From Leptothermofonsia sichuanensis E412 (GTDB lineage Bacteria > Cyanobacteriota > Cyanobacteriia > Leptolyngbyales > Leptolyngbyaceae): a DNA stretch of 64,000 nucleotides. The notes beneath the pieces are model-generated. The model did no database searches, was not told where the DNA came from, and saw only the letters and a program-made list of their open reading frames with translations. Position 1 is the first letter of the stretch. Every line of letters begins with the position of its first letter. The stretch is taken from positions 1,736,001 through 1,800,000 of the forward strand of contig NZ_CP072600.1 in the NCBI RefSeq assembly GCF_019891175.1, written 5' to 3'. Positions 8,389 through 18,138 of this stretch are shown one piece after another. The position numbers were made by a program, and so were the translations under genes.

Positions 8389-9380
8389 CCTCACTTCTAC
8401 CCGTCCTGGCGGCCTTGGGGATACCCATCGCCACCCTGGTACCTGCGCTCAATCCCCCCCCTGCAACCGCCTACCCCAGTTTTCACTTCAATCACCGCCC
8501 TCCCTTCTCCTCGCTCCTCACTCCTCCCCTCACCCTACCGAAACACCAGGGACAAACCCTCCTCGCTCCTCGCTCCTCACTCCTCTCCCCTCACTCCTCT
8601 CCCCTCCCTGCGGGAACGCCAAAGGCGCACACGCCTTCCCCCTCTCGCCTCTCGCCTCTCTTCACTCAATCATCCTCACTCAAAAAAGTCCGCTGGCGTG
8701 GAAACTGGCTTCAAATTGAGGCATCCCCCAACCGGACAACGCCCCTCACCCTGTGGGCGACGTTTTACTACGTCCATCGGGCGCAGAGCATTTCCAATGG
8801 GCACCCCCTGCTGGACCCGGCAGGCACCCCCCTCGGTCCCAGTCTCTCCTACCGGGACTGGTGCTATGCCGCCTTGCAGGGCACAGTCATGGTGAGTGGT
8901 TCAGCCGGGCACGTCACTACCTATAATTTTGCAGGGCGTGGTCCTGATCCCCAGGTAGATTGTTCACCCTTCTTTACCAGCCTGTCCCAGGAGGTGATTG
9001 CTAAAGTCAACCGGGTGCGGTTTAAGGCGGCGATCGCGCCCTACGGGTATGGAACCAATGGCTTCAACCTGGTTCCTTATCGCACAGTTGCCGTTGACCC
9101 CAACCAGATACCCCTCGGCTCCGTGCTCTATATTCCCCAGGCACGGGGAAGGGCAATTACCCTCCCCTGGGGGCAGCGGGTGGTTCATGATGGTTACTTC
9201 TTTGCTGCCGATGTGGGCAGTGCCATCAAAGGGAGTCACATTGATGTGTTTATTGGGATTGACAATCGCACTCCCTTTCCTTTCATTACCAGCCGCTCCA
9301 GTGGAACATTCCAGGCATTTCTGGTCCAGGATGCTGAAATTAGTCAGGCGCTCCGGGCATTACATAGCAGTATGAATTGA
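8364..9380 (+). CDS. secreted 3D-domain (MltA/RlpA-like double-psi barrel) protein
   Basis: The protein has 338 residues. The N-terminus resembles a signal peptide (hydrophobic LASLLPVLAALGIPIATLVPAL, then an ATAYP cleavage region). A low-complexity Pro/Ser/Leu linker (~35-105) is encoded by repeated CCTCGCTCCTCACTCC units that look like intergenic repeat DNA read through in frame. The C-terminal ~130 residues hold a 3D domain: TVAVDPNQIPLGSVLYIP, then FFAADVGSAIKGSHIDVFIG, with the three aspartates that name the domain. Related domains occur in lytic transglycosylase MltA and in Rpf/YabE-type wall proteins, suggesting peptidoglycan contact. The start overlaps the preceding membrane-protein gene, so the two may act together in the envelope. 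Confidence 0.8.
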   Translation: METNPGTLASLLPVLAALGIPIATLVPALNPPPATAYPSFHFNHRPPFSSLLTPPLTLPKHQGQTLLAPRSSLLSPHSSPLPAGTPKAHTPSPSRLSPLFTQSSSLKKVRWRGNWLQIEASPNRTTPLTLWATFYYVHRAQSISNGHPLLDPAGTPLGPSLSYRDWCYAALQGTVMVSGSAGHVTTYNFAGRGPDPQVDCSPFFTSLSQEVIAKVNRVRFKAAIAPYGYGTNGFNLVPYRTVAVDPNQIPLGSVLYIPQARGRAITLPWGQRVVHDGYFFAADVGSAIKGSHIDVFIGIDNRTPFPFITSRSSGTFQAFLVQDAEISQALRALHSSMN

Positions 9381-9426
9381 ACGTTTTCAATTCATGCAAC
9401 GCTCATTCATACTCAAAAATCAGCAA
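9365..9426 (+). repeat. family-B repeat, copy lacking obvious flanking duplication
   Basis: The hairpin is AGTATGAATTGAACG...CAATTCATGC followed by ATTCATACTCAAAAATCAGCAACACC. It directly abuts the stop of the 3D-domain gene. No direct repeat is visible at its ends. Confidence 0.65.
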
Positions 9427-9494
9427 CACCTGGCAATCCGCGAGCGTGATTAAAGAGGGTTAGACTGAAATGAGTTTCGCTGGAGGGTCTGGCA

Positions 9495-10220
9495 ATGGTT
9501 CGCTTTGATGTCAACCAACCTGTGAGTGAAGCAACCCCTGACGAAATTCAGATGCCGCCCGGACAGTTGTATAGTGATGAACCGCCGTTGGAGACTGATT
9601 TTCATCGTAACCAGATCGATTTACTCATTCGCCTGCTGAAATTTTGGTGGCGCGATCGCTCAGATTTTTACATCTCAGGCAACCTGACGGTCTACTACAA
9701 TCAGCAGCAACTCAAACAGCGAGACTTCCGCGGTCCTGATATATTTGTGGTCCTGGATACCGAAAAGAAGGATCGCCGTAGTTGGGTAGTTTGGGAAGAA
9801 GGCGGACAGTATCCCAATGTGGTGATTGAACTTCTCTCTGCCTCAACCGCCCAGGTAGATCGGGTCGCAAAAAAGCAGTTGTATCAAAATATCTGGCGTG
9901 TGCCTGACTACTTCTGGTTCCATCCAGAAACCCTGGAGTTTGCTGGATTTCATCTGGTCAATGGGAAGTATGCTGCCATTGACCCTACGCCTCAAGGGTG
10001 GCTGTGGAGTGACCAACTGGAACTGTACCTGGGCATCCACGAACGGCAATTACGCTGGTTTACAGCGGAAGGGCAACTGGTGCCGCTGCCAGAAGAATTC
10101 GAACAGCAACGAGCAGAACAGGAACGACAACGAGCAGAACAGGAACGACAACGAGCAGAACGACTGGAAGCCTATTTGCGATCGCAGGGTATTGACCCCA
10201 CACAATTGCCAGATCAATGA
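9495..10220 (+). CDS. Uma2 family (DUF820) putative PD-(D/E)xK nuclease
   Basis: The 241 residues carry the Uma2/DUF820 restriction-endonuclease-like fold typical of large cyanobacterial paralogue families. Seen are GPDIFVVLDTEKKDRRSWVV (~75-95), the catalytic-type strand PNVVIELLSAST, and a C-terminal YRVPDYFWFHPE/LAGFHLVNGKY-like region. The C-terminus (~205-228) is a short coiled coil made of tandem 21-bp units (10107-10127, 10128-10148, then a partial) giving QRAEQER repeats, an expandable microsatellite. Function of the family is not settled; a nuclease activity is inferred from fold. It stands alone between repeats. Confidence 0.85.
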   Translation: MVRFDVNQPVSEATPDEIQMPPGQLYSDEPPLETDFHRNQIDLLIRLLKFWWRDRSDFYISGNLTVYYNQQQLKQRDFRGPDIFVVLDTEKKDRRSWVVWEEGGQYPNVVIELLSASTAQVDRVAKKQLYQNIWRVPDYFWFHPETLEFAGFHLVNGKYAAIDPTPQGWLWSDQLELYLGIHERQLRWFTAEGQLVPLPEEFEQQRAEQERQRAEQERQRAERLEAYLRSQGIDPTQLPDQ

Positions 10221-10320
10221 CCCGAGCAGCCTGGGAGCTAAGGATGAATAATCTGTAGAATTAACCACGAAGGCACAAAGGGCACAGAGCCGTTTCTGCC
10301 GCTCTATGCTCTCTGGGCAG

Positions 10321-10399
10321 CGTTGCTGATTTCGGGTATGAATTGAGCGTTGTATGAATTGAAACTTCGTTCCAATTCATACTGCTATTCAGCACCACC
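10321..10399 (+). repeat. family-B repeat with 10-bp flanking direct repeats, inside a family-F block
   Basis: The element runs CGTTGCTGATTTCGGGTATG to ATACTGCTATTCAGCACCAC. It is flanked by CTCTGGGCAG at 10311-10320 and 10400-10409. Left of it, 10262-10290, is a family-F motif AACCACGAAGGCACAAAGG, so B has apparently inserted next to or into an older repeat. Confidence 0.85.
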
Positions 10400-10434
10400 C
10401 TCTGGGCAGGTGACGCCAGGGGGTACTGAAGACC

Positions 10435-11292
<858 letters not shown>

Positions 11293-11293
11293 C

Positions 11294-11403
11294 TACCGCC
11301 AGAACGCTGCTACAGAAATCCGGATTGCTTCTATCGGATACCCAGGTTTCGTTGAATGTCTCACCAGAAATCCGATTTCCTGAAATTCTGAACCGATGCG
11401 CTA
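11294..11403 (+). repeat. family-H dispersed repeat, copy 1
   Basis: About 105 bp containing GGATACCCAGGTTTCGTTGA and CCAGAAATCCGATTTCCTGA, ending in TTCTGAACCGATGC. An inverted second copy with the same order lies at 48898-49003. The block sits between divergent fabG and the bilin-lyase gene. Confidence 0.75.
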
Positions 11404-11470
11404 GAGGTTGTGAGGGCAAACGATCAACTTACAATGAATAAAGCATTGATCAAGAGGATCGCGTTAAATA

Positions 11471-12022
11471 ATGGATATTGTGGAGTTTTTTGAACTGAGT
11501 TGCGGTAAATGGTTTTCCCATCGCACCAGCCACCTGCTGTCAACCAATCAATCGGAGAGTGGTAAATCGAATCTCCAGATTGAGGCTCTGTCAAATGTTG
11601 ACCCTGGAGTGACTCAACTCTGCGCCCAGTATCAGATTGACTCTGCTCAGGCACTGTGCAGTGCCCGGATTAGCTGGAGTGGCGAACTCAACGGCAAAAA
11701 CCAACAATCAGGCTCTACGCTGCTGGTGGCGATCGCCAACCCCAACAATCCGAAAGAAGGTAAACTCTTACACCAGATTGACGGAACCGACCAACCCCCA
11801 ACCCCTGGGCGCTATATTCTGGGTGAAGATGACGCCCTGACCCTGATCACTGAAACGGAGGATCGTTTCCTGGAAGAACGCCTGTGGTTTGCTGGACCCA
11901 ATCTGCGCCTGCGCACCAGTCTCCTGAAGCAAGCGGATGGGTTCAGTACGGCTTCGTTTTGCTCAGAAATTCGAATGGGTGTCACCAGGCCAGCTACTCC
12001 GCCGTCTCCTCCGCTGGGTTAG
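11471..12022 (+). CDS. cpcS: CpcS/CpeS-type phycobiliprotein chromophore lyase
   Basis: The 183-residue protein starts MDIVEFFELSCGKWFSHRTS, the hallmark opening of the CpeS/CpcS (S-type) lyase family, a lipocalin-like beta barrel that attaches phycocyanobilin to Cys-84-type sites of phycobiliproteins. Later family positions are SGKSNLQIEAL, the Arg/Trp-bearing strand ARISWSGEL, and the ERLWFAGPNLRLRTS block. This supports a phycobilisome-bearing cyanobacterium. S versus U subtype cannot be decided by eye, so the symbol is provisional. The 3' end overlaps the convergent gene at 11994 by 29 bases. Confidence 0.85.
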   Translation: MDIVEFFELSCGKWFSHRTSHLLSTNQSESGKSNLQIEALSNVDPGVTQLCAQYQIDSAQALCSARISWSGELNGKNQQSGSTLLVAIANPNNPKEGKLLHQIDGTDQPPTPGRYILGEDDALTLITETEDRFLEERLWFAGPNLRLRTSLLKQADGFSTASFCSEIRMGVTRPATPPSPPLG

Positions 12023-12992
12023 CCACTGATTTCAGTTTGCTGTAAAAGTCAGATGTTTCTGAGATGGGAATGAATTGGTGGATGGAGGGTTTGGCAGAAC
12101 AAACAGACCAGTTGGGTTGATATAGGACCGTTAACTGAAGTTTGAGTTTAGGCTTCAGGCATTGGTCAGACAGCCTCAAGCAGGGAAGCAGCAGATCCGT
12201 CTCTGTTAAACAGGCAGGCTTCGTTTCAGATTCAGGGTCCGACACCGATGTCTCAGCCGGTAAGGGCGCGATCGCGCCCCTGGGTGTTGCATCAGCCTCT
12301 AAGGGCAGGCTCTCCGGTACAATTGCGGTCACGGATGGCTCGTTTGCTGGTGTAGTTGAGATAGGGGCGATTTCCTCAGACACCGCTGGAGAGTCCGGTT
12401 GAGTCAACGCTGGCTGAATGTCCGGGGGGGCTGGTGGTGGGCGATCGCCAGAAACAAAGTGTGGCAGGGATACCTGGTGTGGCAGAGATACTGGAACAGT
12501 GGCTGGCGGCTCTGGCGGCTCCGGCGGCCCCTCTTCCTCCCGGTCGGAAACCGGATCTGGCAGAGGCTCTTCCACCGATGCCGCAGGGAGGGAGGTATCC
12601 CTGGGTTCAGGCTGGAATGGAACCCGCCGATAGCGTAGCCCGGGATCGAGGAGAGAGGATTGCTCATCCTCTTCAGACAGCAACAGGTTGCGGGGAAACT
12701 TATCACACACTAACCGTTCAAATTCATGGTTGAAATGGTAAATCGGTTCCCCCCGTCTCATCCAGAGTGCCAGAATTTGCCCCACTGAAACCGCTTTGTA
12801 CCGTCCCTGATAAAGAGCTTCCACAATGGCTAATCGCACCCAATTCACGGAATAGCTTTCCAGCCAGTAGGAAAGCAGTTGATCTACGGTATGGTGGTCC
12901 AGTTCAAAACTATAGTGGCGCAGCAAATTAGCCGCATACGTAGCCGCCGCCTGATCAGACAACTCTGTGGAACCCTTCACCAGTTCTGCCAT
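11994..12992 (-). CDS. cyanobacterial conserved protein with N-terminal helical domain and Pro-rich linker (unknown function)
   Basis: The protein has 332 residues. Residues 1-110 form a compact helical domain with a conserved-looking VNWVRLAIVEALYQGRYKAVSVGQIL segment followed by LWMRRGEPIYHFNHEFERLV; the helix pattern faintly recalls DnaD-like domains, which I offer only as a hint. Residues ~120-265 are Pro/Glu/Ser-rich and disordered. A short C-terminal segment (FIPISETSDFYSKLKSVA) looks like a conserved peptide, possibly a binding motif. The gene is convergent with the bilin lyase, with 29 bp overlap. Confidence 0.7.
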   Translation of the reverse strand: MAELVKGSTELSDQAAATYAANLLRHYSFELDHHTVDQLLSYWLESYSVNWVRLAIVEALYQGRYKAVSVGQILALWMRRGEPIYHFNHEFERLVCDKFPRNLLLSEEDEQSSLLDPGLRYRRVPFQPEPRDTSLPAASVEEPLPDPVSDREEEGPPEPPEPPATVPVSLPHQVSLPHFVSGDRPPPAPPDIQPALTQPDSPAVSEEIAPISTTPANEPSVTAIVPESLPLEADATPRGAIAPLPAETSVSDPESETKPACLTETDLLLPCLRLSDQCLKPKLKLQLTVLYQPNWSVCSAKPSIHQFIPISETSDFYSKLKSVANPAEETAE

Positions 12993-13098
12993 TAAGCAAG
13001 CTTCCTGCGCTCAACTGGATGCGACCCATCACTGGTATCGATCTAACCCCAAGTTTAGTTCAATCCCACCCCGACGATTGATGCTGTTGCATCTGTTT

Positions 13099-13197
13099 AT
13101 ATAGCAGTCCTAAATCAGTTGTGAGAGTAAGAGGCTTTGTGAGAAAGGATTCCTGGGGAATCCTTTCTCACAATCCAGATAGGATCGCTATATAGCA
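13099..13197 (+). repeat. family-C dispersed repeat, copy 2
   Basis: The perfect hairpin GTGAGAAAGGATTCCTGGGG... AATCCTTTCTCAC is flanked by ATAGCAGTCC on the left and GGATCGCTATATAGC on the right, the same order as 4784-4895. It lies in the 410-bp gap between the gene starting at 12992 and glpD; the rest of the gap (13200-13404) shows only AT-rich sequence and no gene. Confidence 0.75.
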
Positions 13198-13404
13198 ATT
13201 TCCATTTGCGTATCCGGTTAAACAGCTTATTCAATAAGGGTTTTTGGTATTAGTTTGTACTGTGCTGATCTGAGAATTGCTACAGCCAGGTTGTATACAG
13301 CGGTGAAAACCGCTATAGATACACCCTGACTCCCTTAACTCCTTGACTCCTGCATTCAAGGATGTACTTCACTCAAATGCAAATTGCTATAAGATACCTT
13401 CGAC

Positions 13405-15087
13405 TCAACCCAATGGGTGTGGCAGCGCGTAATCAGGAATGCAATGGGTCGCCATGTAGTGCTGGTATTGTCCAATCTGGCGATCGCACGCTGCCTGACT
13501 CCAGCCACAGTACTTCTCTAAGGTGTGTCCAATCGTCGCAAGTGCCGTCAGTCCGTAATCGCCCTGCATTGCCAGAAGAGTGCGGCGGCAGGTAATGTCC
13601 AGCAACGTGTGAGCAAACTCTGATTGCACCGCATAAACAATTTGCGCTTTGATATCCGGTAGTGGGGGCTGGATGGCTTCTGCCAGGGCGGGTTCGGCTT
13701 CTGTAATTGCCAGCACTTCCGTTGCCCTGGCACCATAGAGGGAAAATAGATGGGCGATCGTCCTGGTAGAAAGTTGCGGTTGATAATCAGCCATTGCCTG
13801 CTGCACACGCTCATCCTGGGGCAGAATTGCTCCCGGCAGCGGTTGTTGGGCTGTCAGGCAGGCGGGGGCTATACGCCCCTGTTTGCGATAGACCGCCTCG
13901 ACAATTTCCTGCCCCACCTGGCGATAGGTGGTAATTTTACCGCCAATCAACGAAAATAGATTACCAATCCCTTCAGTTTGATGGTCATAGAGCAGATGTC
14001 TGCGGGTGATGCTACCTGGTTTTTGCCCCTCACTGTAGGGCAGGGGACGGACTCCAGCGTAGGTGAACTTAACATCCTGACGGCATAGCCGGGCGACCGG
14101 GATAATCTGATTTGTTTCATGCAACAAATAATCGATTTCGGTGTTATCAGCTTTAACCCGCTCCAAATCACCACTGTAGGGAATATCTGTGGTACCAATC
14201 AGCAGCCGTCCCCACCAGGGCACTATGAAAAACGGGCGTCCATCGGACCTGGCTTCAACATAAAGGGCGGATTCCTGGGGCATACCGGGGCATAAATCTA
14301 CAATAATGTGACTTCCTTTTGTGCCACCAATCTTTGGCCTGGCGGCAACCTTAGCCTGTGACCCCAGGTGCCCGCACCGACTCAACACCTGATCCACCCA
14401 GGGACCGGCTGTATTGACAATGACTGTGTTATCGTTGCCCCGCAGGATAAAAGCTTCACCCGTGAGATGGTCACGGCAGGAAAGGGACGTAATGCGGTTA
14501 TGCTCACTATGCAGTTGGGTCACCTCAACATAGTTCAGGACGATCGCCCCGGCGGCTTTCGCTGCCAGAATATTTTCCAGCACCAGTCGTTCGACACAGG
14601 CAACCTGGGCGTCATAGTACTGGGCGCCACCCACCAGATGTTCGGAATCAATGGAGGGAAACAGTTGTTGAAACTGACTGCGTGACAGCATCCGGTGAGA
14701 GGGCAGTGTTTTACCGGAACTCAAAATGTCGTAGAGCGCCATCCCGGCCTGAATTTTCCAGAAAGGACGGGAGCGATCGCGATAAATAGGAATCGTTAAC
14801 AGTAATGGCTTGACCAGATGGGGAGCCATGTGCAAAAGAATTTCCCGTTCTTGCAACGACTCCTTCACCAGGGCAAATTCAAAATATTCCAGATACCTCA
14901 GTCCACCGTGAATCAGGCGGGTTGACCAACTGGTGGTGCCACTACAAAAATCTCCCTTCTCAATCAAAATTGTGCTCAACCCCCGGAGGGCGGCATCCCT
15001 GGCTACACCTGCCCCATTGATGCCACCGCCAATCACAATCAGGTCATAGGTTTTGTCGATGGGAGGGCGATCGCGTTCCATGATCAT
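13405..15087 (-). CDS. glpD: aerobic glycerol-3-phosphate dehydrogenase
   Basis: About 560 residues. FAD-dependent oxidation of sn-glycerol 3-phosphate to dihydroxyacetone phosphate, electrons passing to quinone at the membrane. Seen are the FAD dinucleotide motif DLIVIGGGINGAGVARDAALRG near the N-terminus, the GlpD signature STRLIHGGLRYLEYFEF, the substrate region GTKGSHIIVD, and the FAD-contacting LIGGKITTYR. The C-terminal ~120 residues match the DAO_C helical domain. ATG codons at 15087 and 15081 are both plausible; the long upstream frame to 15135 lacks a ribosome site. No glpK or glpF is nearby, so the substrate probably comes from lipid turnover. Confidence 0.92.
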   Translation of the reverse strand: MIMERDRPPIDKTYDLIVIGGGINGAGVARDAALRGLSTILIEKGDFCSGTTSWSTRLIHGGLRYLEYFEFALVKESLQEREILLHMAPHLVKPLLLTIPIYRDRSRPFWKIQAGMALYDILSSGKTLPSHRMLSRSQFQQLFPSIDSEHLVGGAQYYDAQVACVERLVLENILAAKAAGAIVLNYVEVTQLHSEHNRITSLSCRDHLTGEAFILRGNDNTVIVNTAGPWVDQVLSRCGHLGSQAKVAARPKIGGTKGSHIIVDLCPGMPQESALYVEARSDGRPFFIVPWWGRLLIGTTDIPYSGDLERVKADNTEIDYLLHETNQIIPVARLCRQDVKFTYAGVRPLPYSEGQKPGSITRRHLLYDHQTEGIGNLFSLIGGKITTYRQVGQEIVEAVYRKQGRIAPACLTAQQPLPGAILPQDERVQQAMADYQPQLSTRTIAHLFSLYGARATEVLAITEAEPALAEAIQPPLPDIKAQIVYAVQSEFAHTLLDITCRRTLLAMQGDYGLTALATIGHTLEKYCGWSQAACDRQIGQYQHYMATHCIPDYALPHPLG

Positions 15088-15280
15088 TGCACCAGAATGC
15101 TTTACACAAAGATTGCAGGCAAAGACTGCACACAATTGATGTGGGGTTGGTTATCCTTACAGAGGGATGCCCGTAAACGTTTGAACGTTGCAATCAGCCG
15201 TCTCAAAATGCCTGAACGGGATAGTCGCCATACTGCTCATTTTCCCAGGCTTTTCCACAATTCATCCACAAAGGATGCCC

Positions 15281-16435
15281 ATGACACGAATCCTAATTTT
15301 GTATGCTTCGCTGGGATCAGGTCATATTAGTGCCGCTAAAGCCCTTCGAGAAGCATTTACCCGTTACCCAGGTGTAGAAGTTCAAATTGAAGATGCTTTC
15401 GATCATGCCAGTCCACTGTTACGGGAAACGATTACCACTATCTATGAACGTCTGAGTGAACGGGTTCCCCATCTTTACCGGGTGATTTATGAAGGTAGCG
15501 ATGTCGAGGACCTGGAAGAGTCCATGAATGACAATTTGCTGTTCGCTAAAATTGAACGCCCCTTCCTCAAAGATCTGGAACGGTTGATTAAGGACAGTCA
15601 ATCGGATGCCATCATCTGTGTGCAACAAATTCCCAGCCGGTTGCTGCAACTGATGAATCGGGAAGGAGAGTTGCCTCAGCCTCACTATGTCGTTGTAACC
15701 GATGTGATGGCACACAGTACCTGGTTGACTCCAGGTGTGAAAGGATACTTTCTGCCCAGTGACTTAACGGCTGAAGTCCTAGTTCAGCGAGGAGTCGAGC
15801 CTTCCCTGGTACATGTTACCGGGATTCCAGTCAAACTGGAAATTGCCGAACCCAAGTCCCAGGAAGAAATGCGACAGCGGCACAATCTCCCTCCCGATCT
15901 GCCAGTAGTCACTCTGTTTGGTGGGGGCTTACAGGCTAAACGAGTCCGTTTGATGATATCTAGGCTGCTAGACAGCCCGAATCCCGGAATGCTGATTGTT
16001 GTGGCAGGACGGAATGAATCCCTGCTGGAGAAACTCGAAGATTTAAGTGATGGGGCGCAAATGAAGTTGCGCAAATTGGGAATGATTGACTATGTAGATG
16101 ACCTGGTGGTGGCAAGTGATCTGGTCATTACTAAAGCCGGTGGCCTAATTACCAGTGAGATTCTGGCAAGAGGCACGCCAATGGTCATTATTGATCCCTT
16201 TCCCGGACAGGAAGAATGGAATGCCGATGTGGTTTCAGCCATGGGGGCAGGGGTTCAGCTCCGTTTACCGGGGATGGTGCCCCCCACGGTACTCCACTTG
16301 TTGAATCAGCCCGATCAGTTGGCGTTTATGCGTCAGAAAGCGCCCAAAATTGGACAACCCCTTGCCGCATTGAAAATTGCCAATATTATCCTTGAACAGT
16401 TGCAATCCTCGAAAAGCCTATCCGAAAAATTCTGA
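15281..16435 (+). CDS. GT28/MGDG-synthase-like glycosyltransferase
   Basis: The 384-residue protein begins MTRILILYASLGSGHISAAKAL, the N-terminal signature of the MGDG synthase/processive diacylglycerol glycosyltransferase (GT28, MurG-like) group. The C-terminal half has the nucleotide-sugar fold: VTLFGGGLQAKR, VVAGRNESLLEKL, and the donor-binding KAGGLITSEILARGTPMVIIDPFPGQEEWNA. Cyanobacterial MGDG synthesis normally starts with the unrelated GT2 enzyme MgdA, so lipid acceptor and sugar are uncertain here. The ATG at 15281 follows AAAGG by six bases and fits the family N-terminus. The last seven residues and the stop codon are encoded by an inserted family-A repeat. Confidence 0.8.
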   Translation: MTRILILYASLGSGHISAAKALREAFTRYPGVEVQIEDAFDHASPLLRETITTIYERLSERVPHLYRVIYEGSDVEDLEESMNDNLLFAKIERPFLKDLERLIKDSQSDAIICVQQIPSRLLQLMNREGELPQPHYVVVTDVMAHSTWLTPGVKGYFLPSDLTAEVLVQRGVEPSLVHVTGIPVKLEIAEPKSQEEMRQRHNLPPDLPVVTLFGGGLQAKRVRLMISRLLDSPNPGMLIVVAGRNESLLEKLEDLSDGAQMKLRKLGMIDYVDDLVVASDLVITKAGGLITSEILARGTPMVIIDPFPGQEEWNADVVSAMGAGVQLRLPGMVPPTVLHLLNQPDQLAFMRQKAPKIGQPLAALKIANIILEQLQSSKSLSEKF

Positions 16436-16485
16436 CAGTCAAAGCCCAAACCCAGACTGGGGAAGCTTTTGGATAGGATTTCAGG
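16414..16485 (+). repeat. family-A dispersed repeat, copy 2, overlapping a gene 3' end
   Basis: The element runs AAGCCTATCCGAAAAATTCT to GGATAGGATTTCAGG, with the family core CCCAGACTGGGGAAG. Its left arm supplies the final codons (Lys-Ser-Leu-Ser-Glu-Lys-Phe) and the TGA of the glycosyltransferase gene. Confidence 0.85.
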
Positions 16486-16522
16486 GGGGACTGCATGAGC
16501 CGGTAGAGTAACAGTAAGATTT

Positions 16523-18073
16523 ATGCAAACCAAATTGAAACCCCTTTCCACCACAGACTCTTTTCTTTGGGGTGTAGCCACATCTGGTTATCAAAGCGAG
16601 GGTGGTTTTAATGGGCATCAACAACCCCAAAACAACTGGTCCCTGTGCGAGCGAAAAGGTAGAGTGATGCCGACCGGGATGGCGGCTAATTTCTGGAATC
16701 GCTACGAGGAAGATTTCCGCTTTTGCCAGGGAATGGGGCTAAATGCCTTCCGCATCGGGCTGGAGTGGGCACGCATTCAACCAACTGAGTTTACCCATCC
16801 GGCAGCGCCTCCCCCATTTGATGATGCCGCCCTGGATGCCTATGGCGATCGCCTGGCAGCCTGTCGTCGTCACGGACTGGAGCCAATCGTAACCCTGCAC
16901 CACTTTACCCATCCTGCCTGGTTGGGGCTGGATGCCTGGCTGTCAGAGGATACAGTCGATTACTTTATAGACTATGTCCGTACCACCGTAACTCACATCA
17001 ACCGGCGGCTGACTGATCGCTACCAGTATTCCCCCATTCAGTGGTTCATCACGATTAACGAGCCAAACATGCTGGTCACCAGTACCTATCTCAGCGGACA
17101 GTTTCCAGGAGGACATTCAGAACGAGGCATTAGCGCAGTTCTACGGGCTTACAATCATATGCTGACGGCCCACGTCAGGGCATATAACTGCATTCATGAT
17201 CTCTATGAGGCAGAGGGATGGGCAACTCCCCAGGTGGCACCCAACACCTATTGCAGTGACCTCTACTGGTCGGAAAAAGTCCTCTGGGATCTGTTGAGCA
17301 TCTCGGAACGGCAGATTAAACCCGCCAATGTGCGGGAGTTCATTCACGACAAAGCCAAACAACTGGAAACGGCATTAAAACAGGCTGATCTCCCCTTTCG
17401 TCATGATTTACCCTACCAGGCAGGACGGTTGACCCACTTCATCACCAATTTTCTGGGTTACCGGATGTTCGATATCCAGTATTTTGACGCTTACCTGCAA
17501 GCCCTGAATCAGTCCCAGCGGGAATCGGTGTTTGATTATGTGGCGATCGACTACTATGACCCCTTTGTTGCCCACCTGTTTCGCCTGCCATCCTTTTCAG
17601 ATTTCGAGTTTAAGAGCAAAACCATTCGGGAATGGCTGATGGCTGGTATTACCAGCAAATGGTGGGACTGGCGCAGTTTGCCGGAAGGGCTACATTTCTT
17701 TTGCAAATACTATTCGGAGGATCTGGGCGATCGCCCGATTATGATCGCCGAAAACGGAATGGCACTCCGCCGCAAGCCCAATAACAGCGTTGCCACCCGG
17801 CGCAGTGACCAGCTTCACCGCAGTGAATTCCTGAGATTACACCTGGAACAGGTACAGCGACTTCGGGCAGAACAGGTGCCCCTGGTTGGCTACCTGCACT
17901 GGTCCTTGACTGATAATTATGAATGGGGGTCCTACACTCCTCGCTTTGGCTTACTCAGTATCGACTTTGAACAGGGAACGGACCGTTCTGTGACTGATCA
18001 CCTGGGCGATCGCCCCTCTGAAACCTATGCCCAACTGATCCAGCAAGCCAGGTGTAAGCAAATGACTATCTAA
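16523..18073 (+). CDS. glycoside hydrolase family 1 enzyme (beta-glucosidase-like)
   Basis: The 516 residues cover the full GH1 TIM barrel: FLWGVATSGYQSEGG at the N-terminus, FRIGLEWARIQP, LHHFTHPAWL, the acid/base Glu in TINEPN (Glu180) and the nucleophile Glu in MIAENGMA (Glu410), then GYLHWSLTDNYEWGS near the C-terminus. No signal peptide is seen, so it is cytosolic. Plant SFR2, a galactolipid remodelling enzyme, is also GH1; because this gene directly follows an MGDG-synthase-like glycosyltransferase (87 bp apart, same strand), a role on glycolipids is a possibility, though an ordinary beta-glucosidase is the default reading. Confidence 0.9.
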   Translation: MQTKLKPLSTTDSFLWGVATSGYQSEGGFNGHQQPQNNWSLCERKGRVMPTGMAANFWNRYEEDFRFCQGMGLNAFRIGLEWARIQPTEFTHPAAPPPFDDAALDAYGDRLAACRRHGLEPIVTLHHFTHPAWLGLDAWLSEDTVDYFIDYVRTTVTHINRRLTDRYQYSPIQWFITINEPNMLVTSTYLSGQFPGGHSERGISAVLRAYNHMLTAHVRAYNCIHDLYEAEGWATPQVAPNTYCSDLYWSEKVLWDLLSISERQIKPANVREFIHDKAKQLETALKQADLPFRHDLPYQAGRLTHFITNFLGYRMFDIQYFDAYLQALNQSQRESVFDYVAIDYYDPFVAHLFRLPSFSDFEFKSKTIREWLMAGITSKWWDWRSLPEGLHFFCKYYSEDLGDRPIMIAENGMALRRKPNNSVATRRSDQLHRSEFLRLHLEQVQRLRAEQVPLVGYLHWSLTDNYEWGSYTPRFGLLSIDFEQGTDRSVTDHLGDRPSETYAQLIQQARCKQMTI

Positions 18074-18138
18074 ATGGGGTTAACCCATATTTCGTAGTTC
18101 AAGTTGACAGACCCCCAATACTACCAAAACAATGGATT

